Origin: Phycisphaerae bacterium
GTDB taxonomy: Bacteria > Chloroflexota > Anaerolineae > 4572-78 > J111
Reading direction: 5' to 3'
NCBI GenBank assembly: GCA_028285035.1
Contig: JANQQF010000038.1
Location: 186,001 to 250,000, forward strand
Length of the DNA stretch: 64,000 nucleotides
Part shown: in pieces, positions 17,459-26,542 of the stretch
How the letters are laid out: each line of letters opens with the position of its first letter
Position numbering within the stretch: the first letter of the stretch is position 1
Program-made: the position numbers and the translations under genes
The notes under the pieces: generated by a model
The model's database searches: none
Seen by the model: the letters and a program-made list of their open reading frames with translations, nothing else
Told to the model about the DNA's origin: nothing

Positions 17459-17566
17459 TGATAAGATAAATTTAGTCGGTTTTGATTTTTATAGGTTGTT
17501 TCAAATTGTTCATAAATGTAATGATAACAAGAAAAAACGACCTTCGCTCTAAGGAGGAGTTATTCG

Positions 17567-18394
17567 ATGGCGAAGCGTGAGATACCTGACATTACCTATG
17601 CCTCTCCCGAGGATCCAAAATTTAAAACAATTTTGATCCGATCAATTGAACGATTGACGGGCAAAAGGAAAATGGAACGGCTTTATGAGGGGCTATTAGA
17701 TCAGCATGAACGAGAGATGGTCACTTTTTGGGAGGCTGCCCTAACGCAGCTACAGGTTCAACTTGAGTTTAATGAAGAACAACTAGCCAGAATTCCTAAA
17801 ACGGGTCCCATTCTATTTATTGCTAATCATCCATTTGGTGTTTTGGATGGATTAATTATTTGTCATTTAGCTTCTAAAGCCAGAGAAAATTTTAAGATCT
17901 TAATCAATAGAGCGCTCTGCCAAGTTGACCTTGTTGAGTCGAATATGTTGCCGATTGACTTTGCTGAAACAAAAGAGGCAATGATGATTAATATTAGCTC
18001 AAAAAAGAAGGCGATTGAAACGATGCGTCAAAATGGGGCGATTGTTATTTTTCCAGCGGGTGGTATTTCAACTTCAACAAATGCATTTGGCAAAGCAATC
18101 GATTTAGAGTGGAAGTTATTTGCGGGGAAGCTAATTCAGCAGACCAAAGCAACCGTTGTTCCTGTCTATTTTCACGGCCAAAATAGTCGGATTTTCCAAA
18201 TTGCTAGTCAGTTCAGTTTGACTCTTCGGCTGTCATTGATTATTCGAGAGGTTAATCGGAAAATTGGGAAGAAGGTCTTCTTTACGATTGGCGACCCAAT
18301 CCCTTATCAAGAGTTGGAGGGAATAAAAGGTCGAAAGGAATTACTTCATCACCTACGTGAAGTAACATACTCTTTGTCGGATCGTTATCAGTAA
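17567..18394 (+). CDS. Lysophospholipid / glycerol-3-phosphate acyltransferase family (PlsC-like)
   Basis: The 275-aa protein carries the acyltransferase block I as ANHPFGVLDGL. The usual His-X4-Asp is here His-X5-Asp in the NHPFGxxD form found in the OlsA-like/haemolysin-associated branch. A later IVIFPAGGIST block contains the Pro/Gly loop that binds glycerol phosphate, and VVPVYFHGQNS forms block IV. It likely transfers a fatty acyl group onto a lysolipid at the inner membrane face. Start ATG 17567 has AAGGAGGAG nine bases upstream. It lies 108 bases after the FabL gene, and together they suggest a lipid-synthesis pair. It is convergent with the O-antigen-ligase-like gene, with only 20 bases between stops. 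Confidence 0.85.
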   Translation: MAKREIPDITYASPEDPKFKTILIRSIERLTGKRKMERLYEGLLDQHEREMVTFWEAALTQLQVQLEFNEEQLARIPKTGPILFIANHPFGVLDGLIICHLASKARENFKILINRALCQVDLVESNMLPIDFAETKEAMMINISSKKKAIETMRQNGAIVIFPAGGISTSTNAFGKAIDLEWKLFAGKLIQQTKATVVPVYFHGQNSRIFQIASQFSLTLRLSLIIREVNRKIGKKVFFTIGDPIPYQELEGIKGRKELLHHLREVTYSLSDRYQ

Positions 18395-18414
18395 AATTCT
18401 TGTTTGCTGCAAAT

Positions 18415-19881
18415 TTATTTTGATTGGCTGGCCAAAGCGTCAGCCTTTTCTTTTCTCCACAATAAAATTGCAACCATACCTAATCCCATTGTCAGCCAAT
18501 ACATTGCGGCAATGTGAATAAAGGTTAAGTTGAAGTAAAAATGGTCAAAGACTCCCCCAACCATTGCGCCACCAATCGCTAACCCATAAGCTAAAACAGG
18601 TGTTTCCAAATGGTGTCCAGCCGGCATCTGTCGAATTGTAATGAAAATCAAGACTAAATATGCGACGCCGACAATGATGTATAGGCTGGCTCCAACGAGG
18701 CCTATCTGTTGCGCTAATAGCAAATAAACACTGGATACCCCGACGTATAGATCAATATCAGGTGTACCAAAAAAGCCCACACCCGTGAGAGGATAACGGT
18801 TGATTAGGGTAAACGCATCTTTATACTCGCCAAAGCGCATTTGTGTAGCCAAATCTTGCCCTTGAATGCCTTCAATAAAGCGGGTCACATAAACCTGGGT
18901 TTGTGGCAATACAATGGCAATGGCAGCGATAGCGATCATCAAAAAAACTAATTTCCGATAGCGAAGCACACTGATAATTCCTAATCCAAACACTACACCC
19001 AGCAATGCGCTACGTGAAAACGTTAAATATAAGGTCAAGACCATCAAGCCTGAGATGATCAGAAGATATCGTCGCGCCATGATCGGTTTTGAGGCAAATA
19101 AATGGGTGACAGTAATGATCGTCAGAAAGACCAATAGCCCTCCCAATGCATTTGGGTCGACCGAGGTTGAGATCGCTCGCATTGGCTGCTCTGGATCATC
19201 TTCAATATAGCGCAAAATACCTTCAGTTGGGTATTGAAATACTCGTAATGTTGATAAAATTCGAATGGTCCACACTTCAGGTAGGATATAAAATAAAATT
19301 CCTAATCCCGCTGTGCCTCCACCCGCCAGAATCAAAATTCGAGAAACTTGCTCTAAATGTCGTAAGGTTTTGATTTGATTGATGGCCAAGAAGAAAAGCG
19401 TAACCGCCAGCATAACCTCTAGAAAATTGCGGGCTACGGTTACATTCAGTCCCCCATAACGCAGGCCAAATATGAAGGTGAAGAAGGTCCACCCTTGGAA
19501 AACCAAGATTAACCCGCCTAGAGGGGAAGCTGTAAATGTTTGTTGTTTCCCTGTAAGTAATCGTAAGGCCCAGACAGCGAAAAGCGAACCTAGGACCAAA
19601 TCCAGGAAGGTTGGGCGAAATCCTATTTTGAAGGGCAAAGCCCCGTAAGGCAATAGACAAATTAAGGATACCAATACGAAAAGGCCGACTTGGGTGCTGC
19701 GCAGCATTAAAGTAGCAATTGTTAAGGCCCCAACAATCCCTACAGCTAGAATTGGCCCTAATCCGCCAAATAATGCCCCAACGAGCACCCCGGCTAACAG
19801 CATGATGAATATAACGCCTGACATAGCCAGACGAGGGTCATCGGCGGTGATCCAATTTCGTAAAAGATTAACAGCCGGCAT
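18415..19881 (-). CDS. O-antigen ligase / polymerase-like membrane protein
   Basis: The 488-aa polytopic protein has about 11-12 hydrophobic helices. The Wzy_C/WaaL-type region is marked by LYLTFSRSALLGVVFGL (Arg in the SRS motif), then a large extracytoplasmic loop with YKDAFTLINRYPLTGVGFFG, a wording typical of O-antigen ligase family proteins. In this lineage, which often lacks LPS, such proteins polymerise or attach surface polysaccharide. ATG 19881 has GGGAGG six bases before it. The next gene upstream on this strand, the GAF kinase, ends with its own terminator (19908-19937), so this gene is probably expressed separately. Confidence 0.82.
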   Translation of the reverse strand: MPAVNLLRNWITADDPRLAMSGVIFIMLLAGVLVGALFGGLGPILAVGIVGALTIATLMLRSTQVGLFVLVSLICLLPYGALPFKIGFRPTFLDLVLGSLFAVWALRLLTGKQQTFTASPLGGLILVFQGWTFFTFIFGLRYGGLNVTVARNFLEVMLAVTLFFLAINQIKTLRHLEQVSRILILAGGGTAGLGILFYILPEVWTIRILSTLRVFQYPTEGILRYIEDDPEQPMRAISTSVDPNALGGLLVFLTIITVTHLFASKPIMARRYLLIISGLMVLTLYLTFSRSALLGVVFGLGIISVLRYRKLVFLMIAIAAIAIVLPQTQVYVTRFIEGIQGQDLATQMRFGEYKDAFTLINRYPLTGVGFFGTPDIDLYVGVSSVYLLLAQQIGLVGASLYIIVGVAYLVLIFITIRQMPAGHHLETPVLAYGLAIGGAMVGGVFDHFYFNLTFIHIAAMYWLTMGLGMVAILLWRKEKADALASQSK

Positions 19882-19907
19882 TATGGGCCTCCCTCAATCA
19901 GCGAAAA

Positions 19908-19946
19908 ACGCAGCCCATTGTACAAAAGGGCTGCGTTCAAGGCAAT
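19908..19946 (-). terminator. Intrinsic terminator of the GAF histidine kinase
   Basis: Arms AACGCAGCCC (19908-19917) and GGGCTGCGTT (19928-19937) form the stem. On the minus strand the stem is followed by TTTTT. It lies 36 bases beyond the kinase stop codon. Confidence 0.85.
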
Positions 19947-19972
19947 TTTTATGAGTTTGGAATTAAGGTTTC

Positions 19973-21862
19973 TTATGATCCGTTTTCATTTTCTTGGATC
20001 ATATTTGGGGGTAAGGTTAGTGTACCTGTCATTGTCCGTCTTCGGCGACGTTCAGCTTGTTCTTTAGGAATTGTCAACTGAATGGTTGTTCCGTGACCCG
20101 GGGCTGAGTCCATGGACATTTCTCCACCAACCGACTCAGTGCGTTCCCGCAGATTAATCATCCCCAAACTACCCCGTTGCTCATAACTACTCATTACTTT
20201 ATCAACGTCAAACCCTTTACCATCGTCTTTGATAAGAACAAACACTGTATTTGGATCTTCTTTTAACTCAACCGCGATATTCTGGGCCTGAGCATGTTTG
20301 ACGGCGTTGTTTACTGTTTCTTGAACAATGGCGAATATTGTGCCCTCAACTTTATCGTCTTGACGACCAAATTCCCCATTGGGTAGAGTTACCTGAAGCT
20401 TAGTCGCTCCATCAATATCTTTTTCTCGTCGTTCCAGGAAAACTTCAAGAGCAGCAACCAATCCCTGAGTCTCAAGCGCTAGTGGTCTAAGTTCAAATAG
20501 GGCTGTACGCAGTTGCTGAACTGAACGTCGGCCCAGTTTTTCAATATTATCAAATTCTCGTTCAAAGTGCATGGCCGCATTTTGAATGTCCCTTTTTAGG
20601 GCTTGTTTACAAAAATCCATACTCATCAGAATCGAGCTAACCCACTGAGTTGGACCGTCATGTAAATCACGAGCTAATTTTTTTCGGGCTTGCTCTTCCG
20701 CATCAATCACACGATCCCGCTCAGAAAGAACGCTTTGGTGCAATCGAGCGTTATCAATGGCAATGGCCGCATATGAGGCAATAGATCCTAGCAATTTCAA
20801 ATCCTGTGCGCTGAAATTTCCAGATCGTTTATTCATGACCTCAAGCACACCGATGACCTGTTCGTGTAAAACAAGTGGAACACAGATAATATTTCGAGTA
20901 GCAAATTCAACTTGTTGATCAATTTCCTTTAAGTGCCGCTCATCCTTGGCCGCATCCGCAATCATCAATGGCTCGCCACTCTCGGCAACCTGTCCGGCAA
21001 TTCCTTGACCTTTTGGCACACGGAACGGCTTGATTTCATCGGCCTTGTCACCCAAGGCGATTTGAAAAACAAGATCACCAGTGGTGGTATCGGTTAGCAG
21101 TAGCGATCCTGCTTCCGCATCCATCATACTTTCGACCTGTTCCATAATTCGGGTCAAAACTTCATCGAGTTGGAGCGTTGAAGATAAGGTATGGGCCATA
21201 TCATTGATGACTGCCATTTCCATGGCGCGTCGTTGGCTGGCTTCAAACATGTTGGCATTACGAACTGCGATGGCGGCCTGTGTGCCTACGGCTGAAAGTA
21301 GCCATACATCATGATCACTATAAACGTCGGGCTGTTCACTCCAAACAACAATTGCTCCCTGAACCCCTTCACCAATAAGCGCAGGATTTACGATAGGTAC
21401 GCCCAGCCAAGCCCGGACATCCTCATTATTCATGAAGCTAGTTGTTTTTGATAGATTTGTTTCATTTTGTATATCGGGGATTAATACAGGGGATTGAGTA
21501 TTTAATATTTGGTCGATTAGTCCTTTTTCTTCATTACGTTTAATAGAAAAAGGCTTTACTCGTTCACCTTGGTTAAAGGTTAACGGAAAATCGAGTAAAT
21601 CTTCCTGAAAATCGTAGATAATGATACTGAAGTTTGATACATTAATTAAGCGACCACATTCTTTGTAGATCGTCCAAACCACTTCTTTTAGATTTAGACT
21701 TGATCCAACAGCGACCCCAATATTGTACAGAGTAGTAACTTCTTTGATTTCACGAGTTAAGCGGTCAAATTCATCAACATCGATGACAGGTTTGGTCCAG
21801 GCTGAGGGGATTGGTACTGCATTAAAAATATCTATTGCACCTGAATGCTGAGAGTCTATCAT
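19973..21862 (-). CDS. GAF-GAF sensor histidine kinase, NarL/DesK-type (HisKA_3)
   Basis: This 629-aa soluble kinase has two GAF domains (about 45-200 and 220-370) joined by coiled-coil linkers, then a HisKA_3 dimerisation motif KKLARDLHDGPTQW with the phospho-accepting His in DLHDG. The ATPase domain has NAVKHAQAQ (N box), IKDDGKGFD (G1) and GSLGMINLRERTESVGG (G2). Kinases of this class normally pair with LuxR-type regulators, and none lies next to it. The GAF wording (VPKGQGIAGQVAESGEPLMIADAAKD, VPLVLHEQVIGVLEVMNK) is typical of ligand- or redox-sensing domains. The ATG start follows GGAGAAAG. The 447-base upstream spacer probably holds its promoter. Confidence 0.92.
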   Translation of the reverse strand: MIDSQHSGAIDIFNAVPIPSAWTKPVIDVDEFDRLTREIKEVTTLYNIGVAVGSSLNLKEVVWTIYKECGRLINVSNFSIIIYDFQEDLLDFPLTFNQGERVKPFSIKRNEEKGLIDQILNTQSPVLIPDIQNETNLSKTTSFMNNEDVRAWLGVPIVNPALIGEGVQGAIVVWSEQPDVYSDHDVWLLSAVGTQAAIAVRNANMFEASQRRAMEMAVINDMAHTLSSTLQLDEVLTRIMEQVESMMDAEAGSLLLTDTTTGDLVFQIALGDKADEIKPFRVPKGQGIAGQVAESGEPLMIADAAKDERHLKEIDQQVEFATRNIICVPLVLHEQVIGVLEVMNKRSGNFSAQDLKLLGSIASYAAIAIDNARLHQSVLSERDRVIDAEEQARKKLARDLHDGPTQWVSSILMSMDFCKQALKRDIQNAAMHFEREFDNIEKLGRRSVQQLRTALFELRPLALETQGLVAALEVFLERREKDIDGATKLQVTLPNGEFGRQDDKVEGTIFAIVQETVNNAVKHAQAQNIAVELKEDPNTVFVLIKDDGKGFDVDKVMSSYEQRGSLGMINLRERTESVGGEMSMDSAPGHGTTIQLTIPKEQAERRRRRTMTGTLTLPPNMIQENENGS

Positions 21863-22309
21863 CTTTCTCCAAAAATCCTTCTAACAAAATACGTTTAAAC
21901 ACCTTTTTACATTGAAAAGGGTGAAATTTTTGATAGGATAAAAGTACCAAGATAGTATACATAGTATAGCATAGCTTGGTTTGAATTTAGTTTGAACAAA
22001 ATAAATTATTAAAATGAATAGAAAAAATTTGCCTAACTGAACTTAACCCTAGTGACTTAAAACCCAATATAAGCCACATCCCAAAGCTAATTATACCACA
22101 AATTATGGTAAGTGAATAGTTATTAACGGCTTCGGTGCGGAACTATAAGAAATTCTATATATTTTTGGTTTTGTTTGGGATGATCAGATTAGATGAGGAT
22201 GATGTTAAAATGAGGTGTTGAATTTGGTTGTCAGGCTAAGAAAATCTAATTCGCATAATCGGCTTCTCAGACTTGTTACCCTTTTCTCCCCACTTAACTT
22301 GATCTAGAC
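21863..22309. other. Gene-free AT-rich spacer
   Basis: No ORF, RNA gene, repeat or clear hairpin was recognised here. It should contain the 3' end of the fructose-bisphosphatase transcript and the promoter of the GAF kinase gene. Confidence 0.4.
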
Positions 22310-24295
22310 TTATTGCTCTTTTATCAGACCAATACGATAAGCAGTAAGTAGGTTTTGTAACTCTACAATGTGCTGTTTCATTTCCTGTCCTAAATCGGTG
22401 TCCTTGACGCGAATACGAGTAGGGTAACTTTCTAAAAGTTCTGTTTTTGTTTGAATATCTAGCTCATCTTCGATAACAGTTTGAGTTGACTCGAAAGGTT
22501 CATGAGCCGCTAGGTGCAATCCATAGGAATTTAATATTAGAGTGTAACCAGCGATGCCTGTTTGGGCCTGATAAGCTTTAGCAAAGCCTCCATCAATCAC
22601 CAACAGTTTCCCCCCAGCCTTAATTGGGCTTTCCCCCTTCTTGACTTGTACAGGGACGTGACCGTTGATGATGTGCCCAGTATCGGGATTCAAACCAAAT
22701 GCCTCTAATATTTTTCGGGCCGTTTCTTCACTGTTTTGAAATTGATAATAGGGATTTTTTATCTCAGCTCGGGCCACTTCATCATCAAGCAAATATCGCT
22801 CAAATGTCGCCATCTTATCCTTCCCAAATAGCGGGGAGTGATCGCCACACCATAGATACCACATCGAGTCTAGACCATACAGCTTCTGGTCTGGATCTGT
22901 AGCAAAATAGCCTTGGCGGGCTAATCGCTCAACACGATCCATAAAATCTCTGGCGGCGAATTCCTCGTCACCCACCTTGAAAGCGCGAAATGATCCATCT
23001 TCGTTCAGGGCAATACAACCGTGATACAAAAGGTTACCGTTGTGAACCAGATACATGCTACCTCTTGAGTAGAGAAAGCGGACGTGTTGTTGAAGTTTAT
23101 CGCTATTGGTAAAGGAGAGCCTTAATCGCTCTACGACGCTTTGCTCTTGCTCGGTCAATTTGTAAGGGTTCTTAGGGTCAATCGTGGGATAATTGGCATC
23201 TTTTAACGGAAGATTTCGATCATTTAAACAAATTGTACCTTTCTCATAATCAATCTTATCTAATAACAACCGATCTTCCATTTGATAATGAGGTCGTCGC
23301 CGAATAACTTGTCCTTCCACTTTAAATTGGATGACTGTAATTGCCTTATGCATCTGGGCCATCAGCCTTACCTCATTTTCTGTATACTCTGCCTGACCGG
23401 ACCACTTTGGTCGGAATAGCTCACAAGGATCATCACCATAAACCTCTAAGGCCAGTGAAGCCAGGGGCAATAAGCTGATTGCATAGCCTGTTTCCAACGT
23501 TTCTAGATTGGCATAACGTAAACAGAGCCGTGTTACATTGGCCACACACGCGTCACTGCCTGCGGCCGCACCCATCCACACAATATCATGGTTACCCCAC
23601 TGAAAATCTACGGTAGGGTGGTCCAGCAATGTATCCATAATCAGGTGGGCACCGGGTCCTCGATCATAAATATCACCGATAACGTGAAGGCGATCAATAG
23701 TTAAGCGTTGAATTAACTCAGCCAAAGTAATGATAAAATCTTTGGCCCGTCCTGTCGAGATGATTGAGTCGATAATTTCTTGATAGTAGGCTTGTTTATT
23801 ATCTTGACCTTCTTGCTCATGCAACAGCTCTTCAATGACATATGCGAAATCTTTGGGGAGGGCTTTACGAACTTTGGAACGGGTATACTTTGAAGAAACA
23901 ACGCGGCAAATTTTGACTAGGCGAAATAGCATCATTCGATACCATTCGGCCTCATTTTTTACGGATTTAAGGATAAGGGGTAATTTACGGCGTGGATAGT
24001 AAATCAGGGTGGCGAGACGACGTTTGTCTTCCTCCAATAAGGTATGTCCAAAACTGTCATCGATTTTCCGCTTAATGGAGCCGGAGCCATTTTTTAAGAC
24101 ATGGATAAAGGCTTCATACTCGCCATGGATATCTGAGACAAAATGCTCGGTTCCTTTAGGGAGATTGAGTATAGCGCTGAGGTTAATAATTTCGGTTGAG
24201 GCTGCTTGAATCGAAGGAAACTGCTTGGCTAAGAGCTTTAAGTAATCTAAATCTTTCTCACTAATATCCATCTGTTTACCCTGATGCTCATTCAT
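22310..24295 (-). CDS. fbp: Fructose-1,6-bisphosphatase class III
   Basis: This protein of about 660 aa has the size of the class III (Firmicutes-type) enzyme. The metallophosphoesterase motifs are visible: HFVSDIHGEYEAF, VIGDIYDRGPGAH, QWGNHDIVWMGAA and a late NGHVPVQVKKGESP His loop. They bind Mn2+ and hydrolyse fructose-1,6-bisphosphate to fructose-6-phosphate in gluconeogenesis. The start is taken as ATG 24295; a TTG one codon earlier and the ATG at 24271 (MDISEKDL) are alternatives, and no strong Shine-Dalgarno decides. It lies 75 bases downstream of the carboxylase carrier gene on the same strand, so it could be the last gene of that operon, linking carboxylation and gluconeogenesis (inference). 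Confidence 0.93.
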   Translation of the reverse strand: MNEHQGKQMDISEKDLDYLKLLAKQFPSIQAASTEIINLSAILNLPKGTEHFVSDIHGEYEAFIHVLKNGSGSIKRKIDDSFGHTLLEEDKRRLATLIYYPRRKLPLILKSVKNEAEWYRMMLFRLVKICRVVSSKYTRSKVRKALPKDFAYVIEELLHEQEGQDNKQAYYQEIIDSIISTGRAKDFIITLAELIQRLTIDRLHVIGDIYDRGPGAHLIMDTLLDHPTVDFQWGNHDIVWMGAAAGSDACVANVTRLCLRYANLETLETGYAISLLPLASLALEVYGDDPCELFRPKWSGQAEYTENEVRLMAQMHKAITVIQFKVEGQVIRRRPHYQMEDRLLLDKIDYEKGTICLNDRNLPLKDANYPTIDPKNPYKLTEQEQSVVERLRLSFTNSDKLQQHVRFLYSRGSMYLVHNGNLLYHGCIALNEDGSFRAFKVGDEEFAARDFMDRVERLARQGYFATDPDQKLYGLDSMWYLWCGDHSPLFGKDKMATFERYLLDDEVARAEIKNPYYQFQNSEETARKILEAFGLNPDTGHIINGHVPVQVKKGESPIKAGGKLLVIDGGFAKAYQAQTGIAGYTLILNSYGLHLAAHEPFESTQTVIEDELDIQTKTELLESYPTRIRVKDTDLGQEMKQHIVELQNLLTAYRIGLIKEQ

Positions 24296-24370
24296 CAAGT
24301 TTGATGATCTTAGATTGTTTGTTGACCAGAAAATTTATTGATGATCGGGGGTTAATCCAATACCGATGGA

Positions 24371-24868
24371 TTAGCCTATGGTTAATAAAACCGCGTTTTG
24401 GTCCACCTTGTCTCCTGGTGCGACTCGAATAACTGTGATCTCACCATCTCGTGGGGCTTTAAATTCATTCTGCATTTTCATGGACTCTAAAATGACAACA
24501 ATGTCACCTTTTTGAACCGGTTGTCCTTCAGTAACAGGCACATCAACGACAACCCCTGGCATGGGTGCTTTGATCGTAGCCTCCCCCGTCATTCCATCCG
24601 ATTGGCTTTTCAGGCCAGCCAGTCTACGGGTACGCTCATCCTCAACAACAACCTCAAATAGGTTCCCACTCATTTCAACGCCGTAGACTTCATCACCCTC
24701 ATGCAGCCGGACATCATATGAAATGCCCTCAATGATGAGTGAGTACATTGTGGTGTCTTTCATTTGACGCATATCAACTTCAATCAATTCATCATTGATC
24801 GTGATTTGTCCTGCTTGATTGATATCAATTGTAAATTGTTCTTCACCAATTTTTGCGAGATATTTCAT
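24371..24868 (-). CDS. Biotin carboxyl carrier protein of acyl-CoA carboxylase
   Basis: This protein has 165 aa. The C-terminal ~75 residues form a biotinyl/lipoyl domain with VILESMKMQNEF, in which K131 of ESMKM is the biotin attachment site, and APMPGVVVDVPVTEGQPVQKGD before it. The N-terminal ~70 residues are beta-rich and resemble the region preceding the carrier domain in propionyl-CoA/methylmalonyl-CoA carboxylase alpha subunits, here on a separate chain. The start ATG has AGGA seven bases upstream. It is encoded 30 bases after the biotin carboxylase gene, consistent with a carboxyltransferase-biotin carboxylase-carrier operon. Confidence 0.92.
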   Translation of the reverse strand: MKYLAKIGEEQFTIDINQAGQITINDELIEVDMRQMKDTTMYSLIIEGISYDVRLHEGDEVYGVEMSGNLFEVVVEDERTRRLAGLKSQSDGMTGEATIKAPMPGVVVDVPVTEGQPVQKGDIVVILESMKMQNEFKAPRDGEITVIRVAPGDKVDQNAVLLTIG

Positions 24869-24898
24869 GATTTTATCCTAATCAAATTCTGATTTATT

Positions 24899-26401
24899 TT
24901 ATTTCAGGCGTCGGTCTAGCGCTTCACGGCGCCCATAGAGACGCCAGGGGCTGGGACCACCTTGGTGAAGTAAAATGGCTTGTTTGTTACGCTGGTGAGC
25001 GACGAGGGTGGCCGCAATCGCGGCAATCTTCATACGATCCGCATCAGGTGTTTGATTAAGCTTAAAAGTTTGCTCTAAAAAGCTTGTGTCAATTTGGCCA
25101 GCTTGAAATCGAGTTGAGTTCATCAATTGGATGTGAAGCGGGATTGTGGTTGTCACCCCAGTGATGCGAAACTCTTCCAAAGCACGACGCATCCGTAAGA
25201 TTGCTTCGCCCCGAGTTTCGCCCAACACAATCAGTTTCGCCATCATAGAGTCATAGTAGGGGGTTACCTCTGAGCCAAAGTAGATGCCACTATCAACGCG
25301 GACGCCTGGACCTGTTGGCGTGGTTAAGCCAACGATCTCGCCGATGGATGGCATAAAATTCAGGTTTGGATCTTCTGCTAAAATACGGCACTCGATGGCC
25401 CATCCTTTAACCTGGATATCTTCTTGACTGTAACGTAACTTGCGACCTGAGGCTACCCTGAGCATTTCTTTGACAATATCAACACCTGTTACCATCTCTG
25501 TTACGGGATGCTCTACTTGTAGTCGGGTGTTCATTTCGAGGAAGTAGAAATTGCGATCACTATCCATCACAAATTCCATCGTACCAGCCGAGCTATAGTT
25601 CACCGCTTTGGCCGCTTCGACCGCAATACTTCCCATTTTTTCTCGAAGGGCTTCATCAACAACCGGAGATGGGGCCTCTTCTATGAGCTTTTGGTGACGT
25701 CGTTGGATTGAGCACTCACGTTCACCTAGATGGATCACATTGCCGTGTCCATCAGCTAGAACTTGTATTTCGATGTGGCGAGCATTTTCAATATATTTTT
25801 CAAGGTAAACTCGATCATCGCCAAATGATGCAGCAGCTTCACGACGAGCCGTACGAATGGACTCAGCTAAATCCTCTGCTTGATGGACTACTCGCATCCC
25901 CTTCCCACCGCCACCGGCAGCAGCTTTAACAAGTAGTGGATAACCAATCTTGTCAGATGCAGCAATCAGATCTTCATCCGTCAAACTTTCATTCATATCA
26001 GTGCCAGGGACAAGCGGGACCCCAGCTGCCGCCATTGTGGTACGGGCCGTAATTTTATCACCCATAACGCGAATCGCTTCAGGGGGGGGGCCAATCCAGG
26101 TTAACCCAGCTTCAATAACAGCCTCAGCAAACTCAGCATTCTCGGATAAAAATCCATAGCCCGGATGGATGCCATTTGCCCCACTTGCCTTAGCCACTTC
26201 TATAATCTTATCGCCACGCAAGTAACTATCGGTTGCAGGTGCATCTCCAATGTAGTGAGCATTTTGGGCCATGCGCACGTGAGGGGCCATCCGGTCTACT
26301 TCCGAATATACAGCCACAGCCTCATACCCCAGCTCTTGGCAGGCCCTCACTATCCGAACCGCGATTTCACCCCGATTGGCTACTAATATTTTCTTCAGCA
26401 T
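24899..26401 (-). CDS. accC: Biotin carboxylase subunit of acetyl/propionyl-CoA carboxylase
   Basis: This protein has 500 aa. It begins with the biotin carboxylase N-domain (KILVANRGEIAVRIVRACQE). The ATP-grasp fold has the glycine-rich ATP loop KAAAGGGGKGMRVV, and the C-domain carries EMNTRLQVEHPVTEMVTG, which holds the catalytic Glu/Arg residues. It carboxylates biotin with bicarbonate and ATP. It is slightly longer than the ~450-aa free-standing AccC because of a C-terminal extension. ATG 26401 follows GAGGC. Its neighbours are the carboxyltransferase upstream and the carrier downstream. Confidence 0.93.
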   Translation of the reverse strand: MLKKILVANRGEIAVRIVRACQELGYEAVAVYSEVDRMAPHVRMAQNAHYIGDAPATDSYLRGDKIIEVAKASGANGIHPGYGFLSENAEFAEAVIEAGLTWIGPPPEAIRVMGDKITARTTMAAAGVPLVPGTDMNESLTDEDLIAASDKIGYPLLVKAAAGGGGKGMRVVHQAEDLAESIRTARREAAASFGDDRVYLEKYIENARHIEIQVLADGHGNVIHLGERECSIQRRHQKLIEEAPSPVVDEALREKMGSIAVEAAKAVNYSSAGTMEFVMDSDRNFYFLEMNTRLQVEHPVTEMVTGVDIVKEMLRVASGRKLRYSQEDIQVKGWAIECRILAEDPNLNFMPSIGEIVGLTTPTGPGVRVDSGIYFGSEVTPYYDSMMAKLIVLGETRGEAILRMRRALEEFRITGVTTTIPLHIQLMNSTRFQAGQIDTSFLEQTFKLNQTPDADRMKIAAIAATLVAHQRNKQAILLHQGGPSPWRLYGRREALDRRLK

Positions 26402-26542
26402 ACTTTGCCTCGATTAATTGTGAATACGAACGTTTTACGTTCGCCTGAATAGTCAACTGTGAATGGTGAGTGAAAACGTTGCAACTAACAATTCACAATC
26501 AGAAAGATCGATAACTCTTTGTAAATAGAAATTCCTTGGGAT
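26402..26542. repeat. Spacer with AATTGTGAA-type words and a small palindrome
   Basis: The spacer between the carboxyltransferase and biotin carboxylase genes contains AATTGTGAA and its reverse (AATTCACAAT), the same short dispersed word found inside the GT39 and RHS genes. It also has the palindrome CGAACG-TTTTA-CGTTCG (about 26428-26444). Confidence 0.5.
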
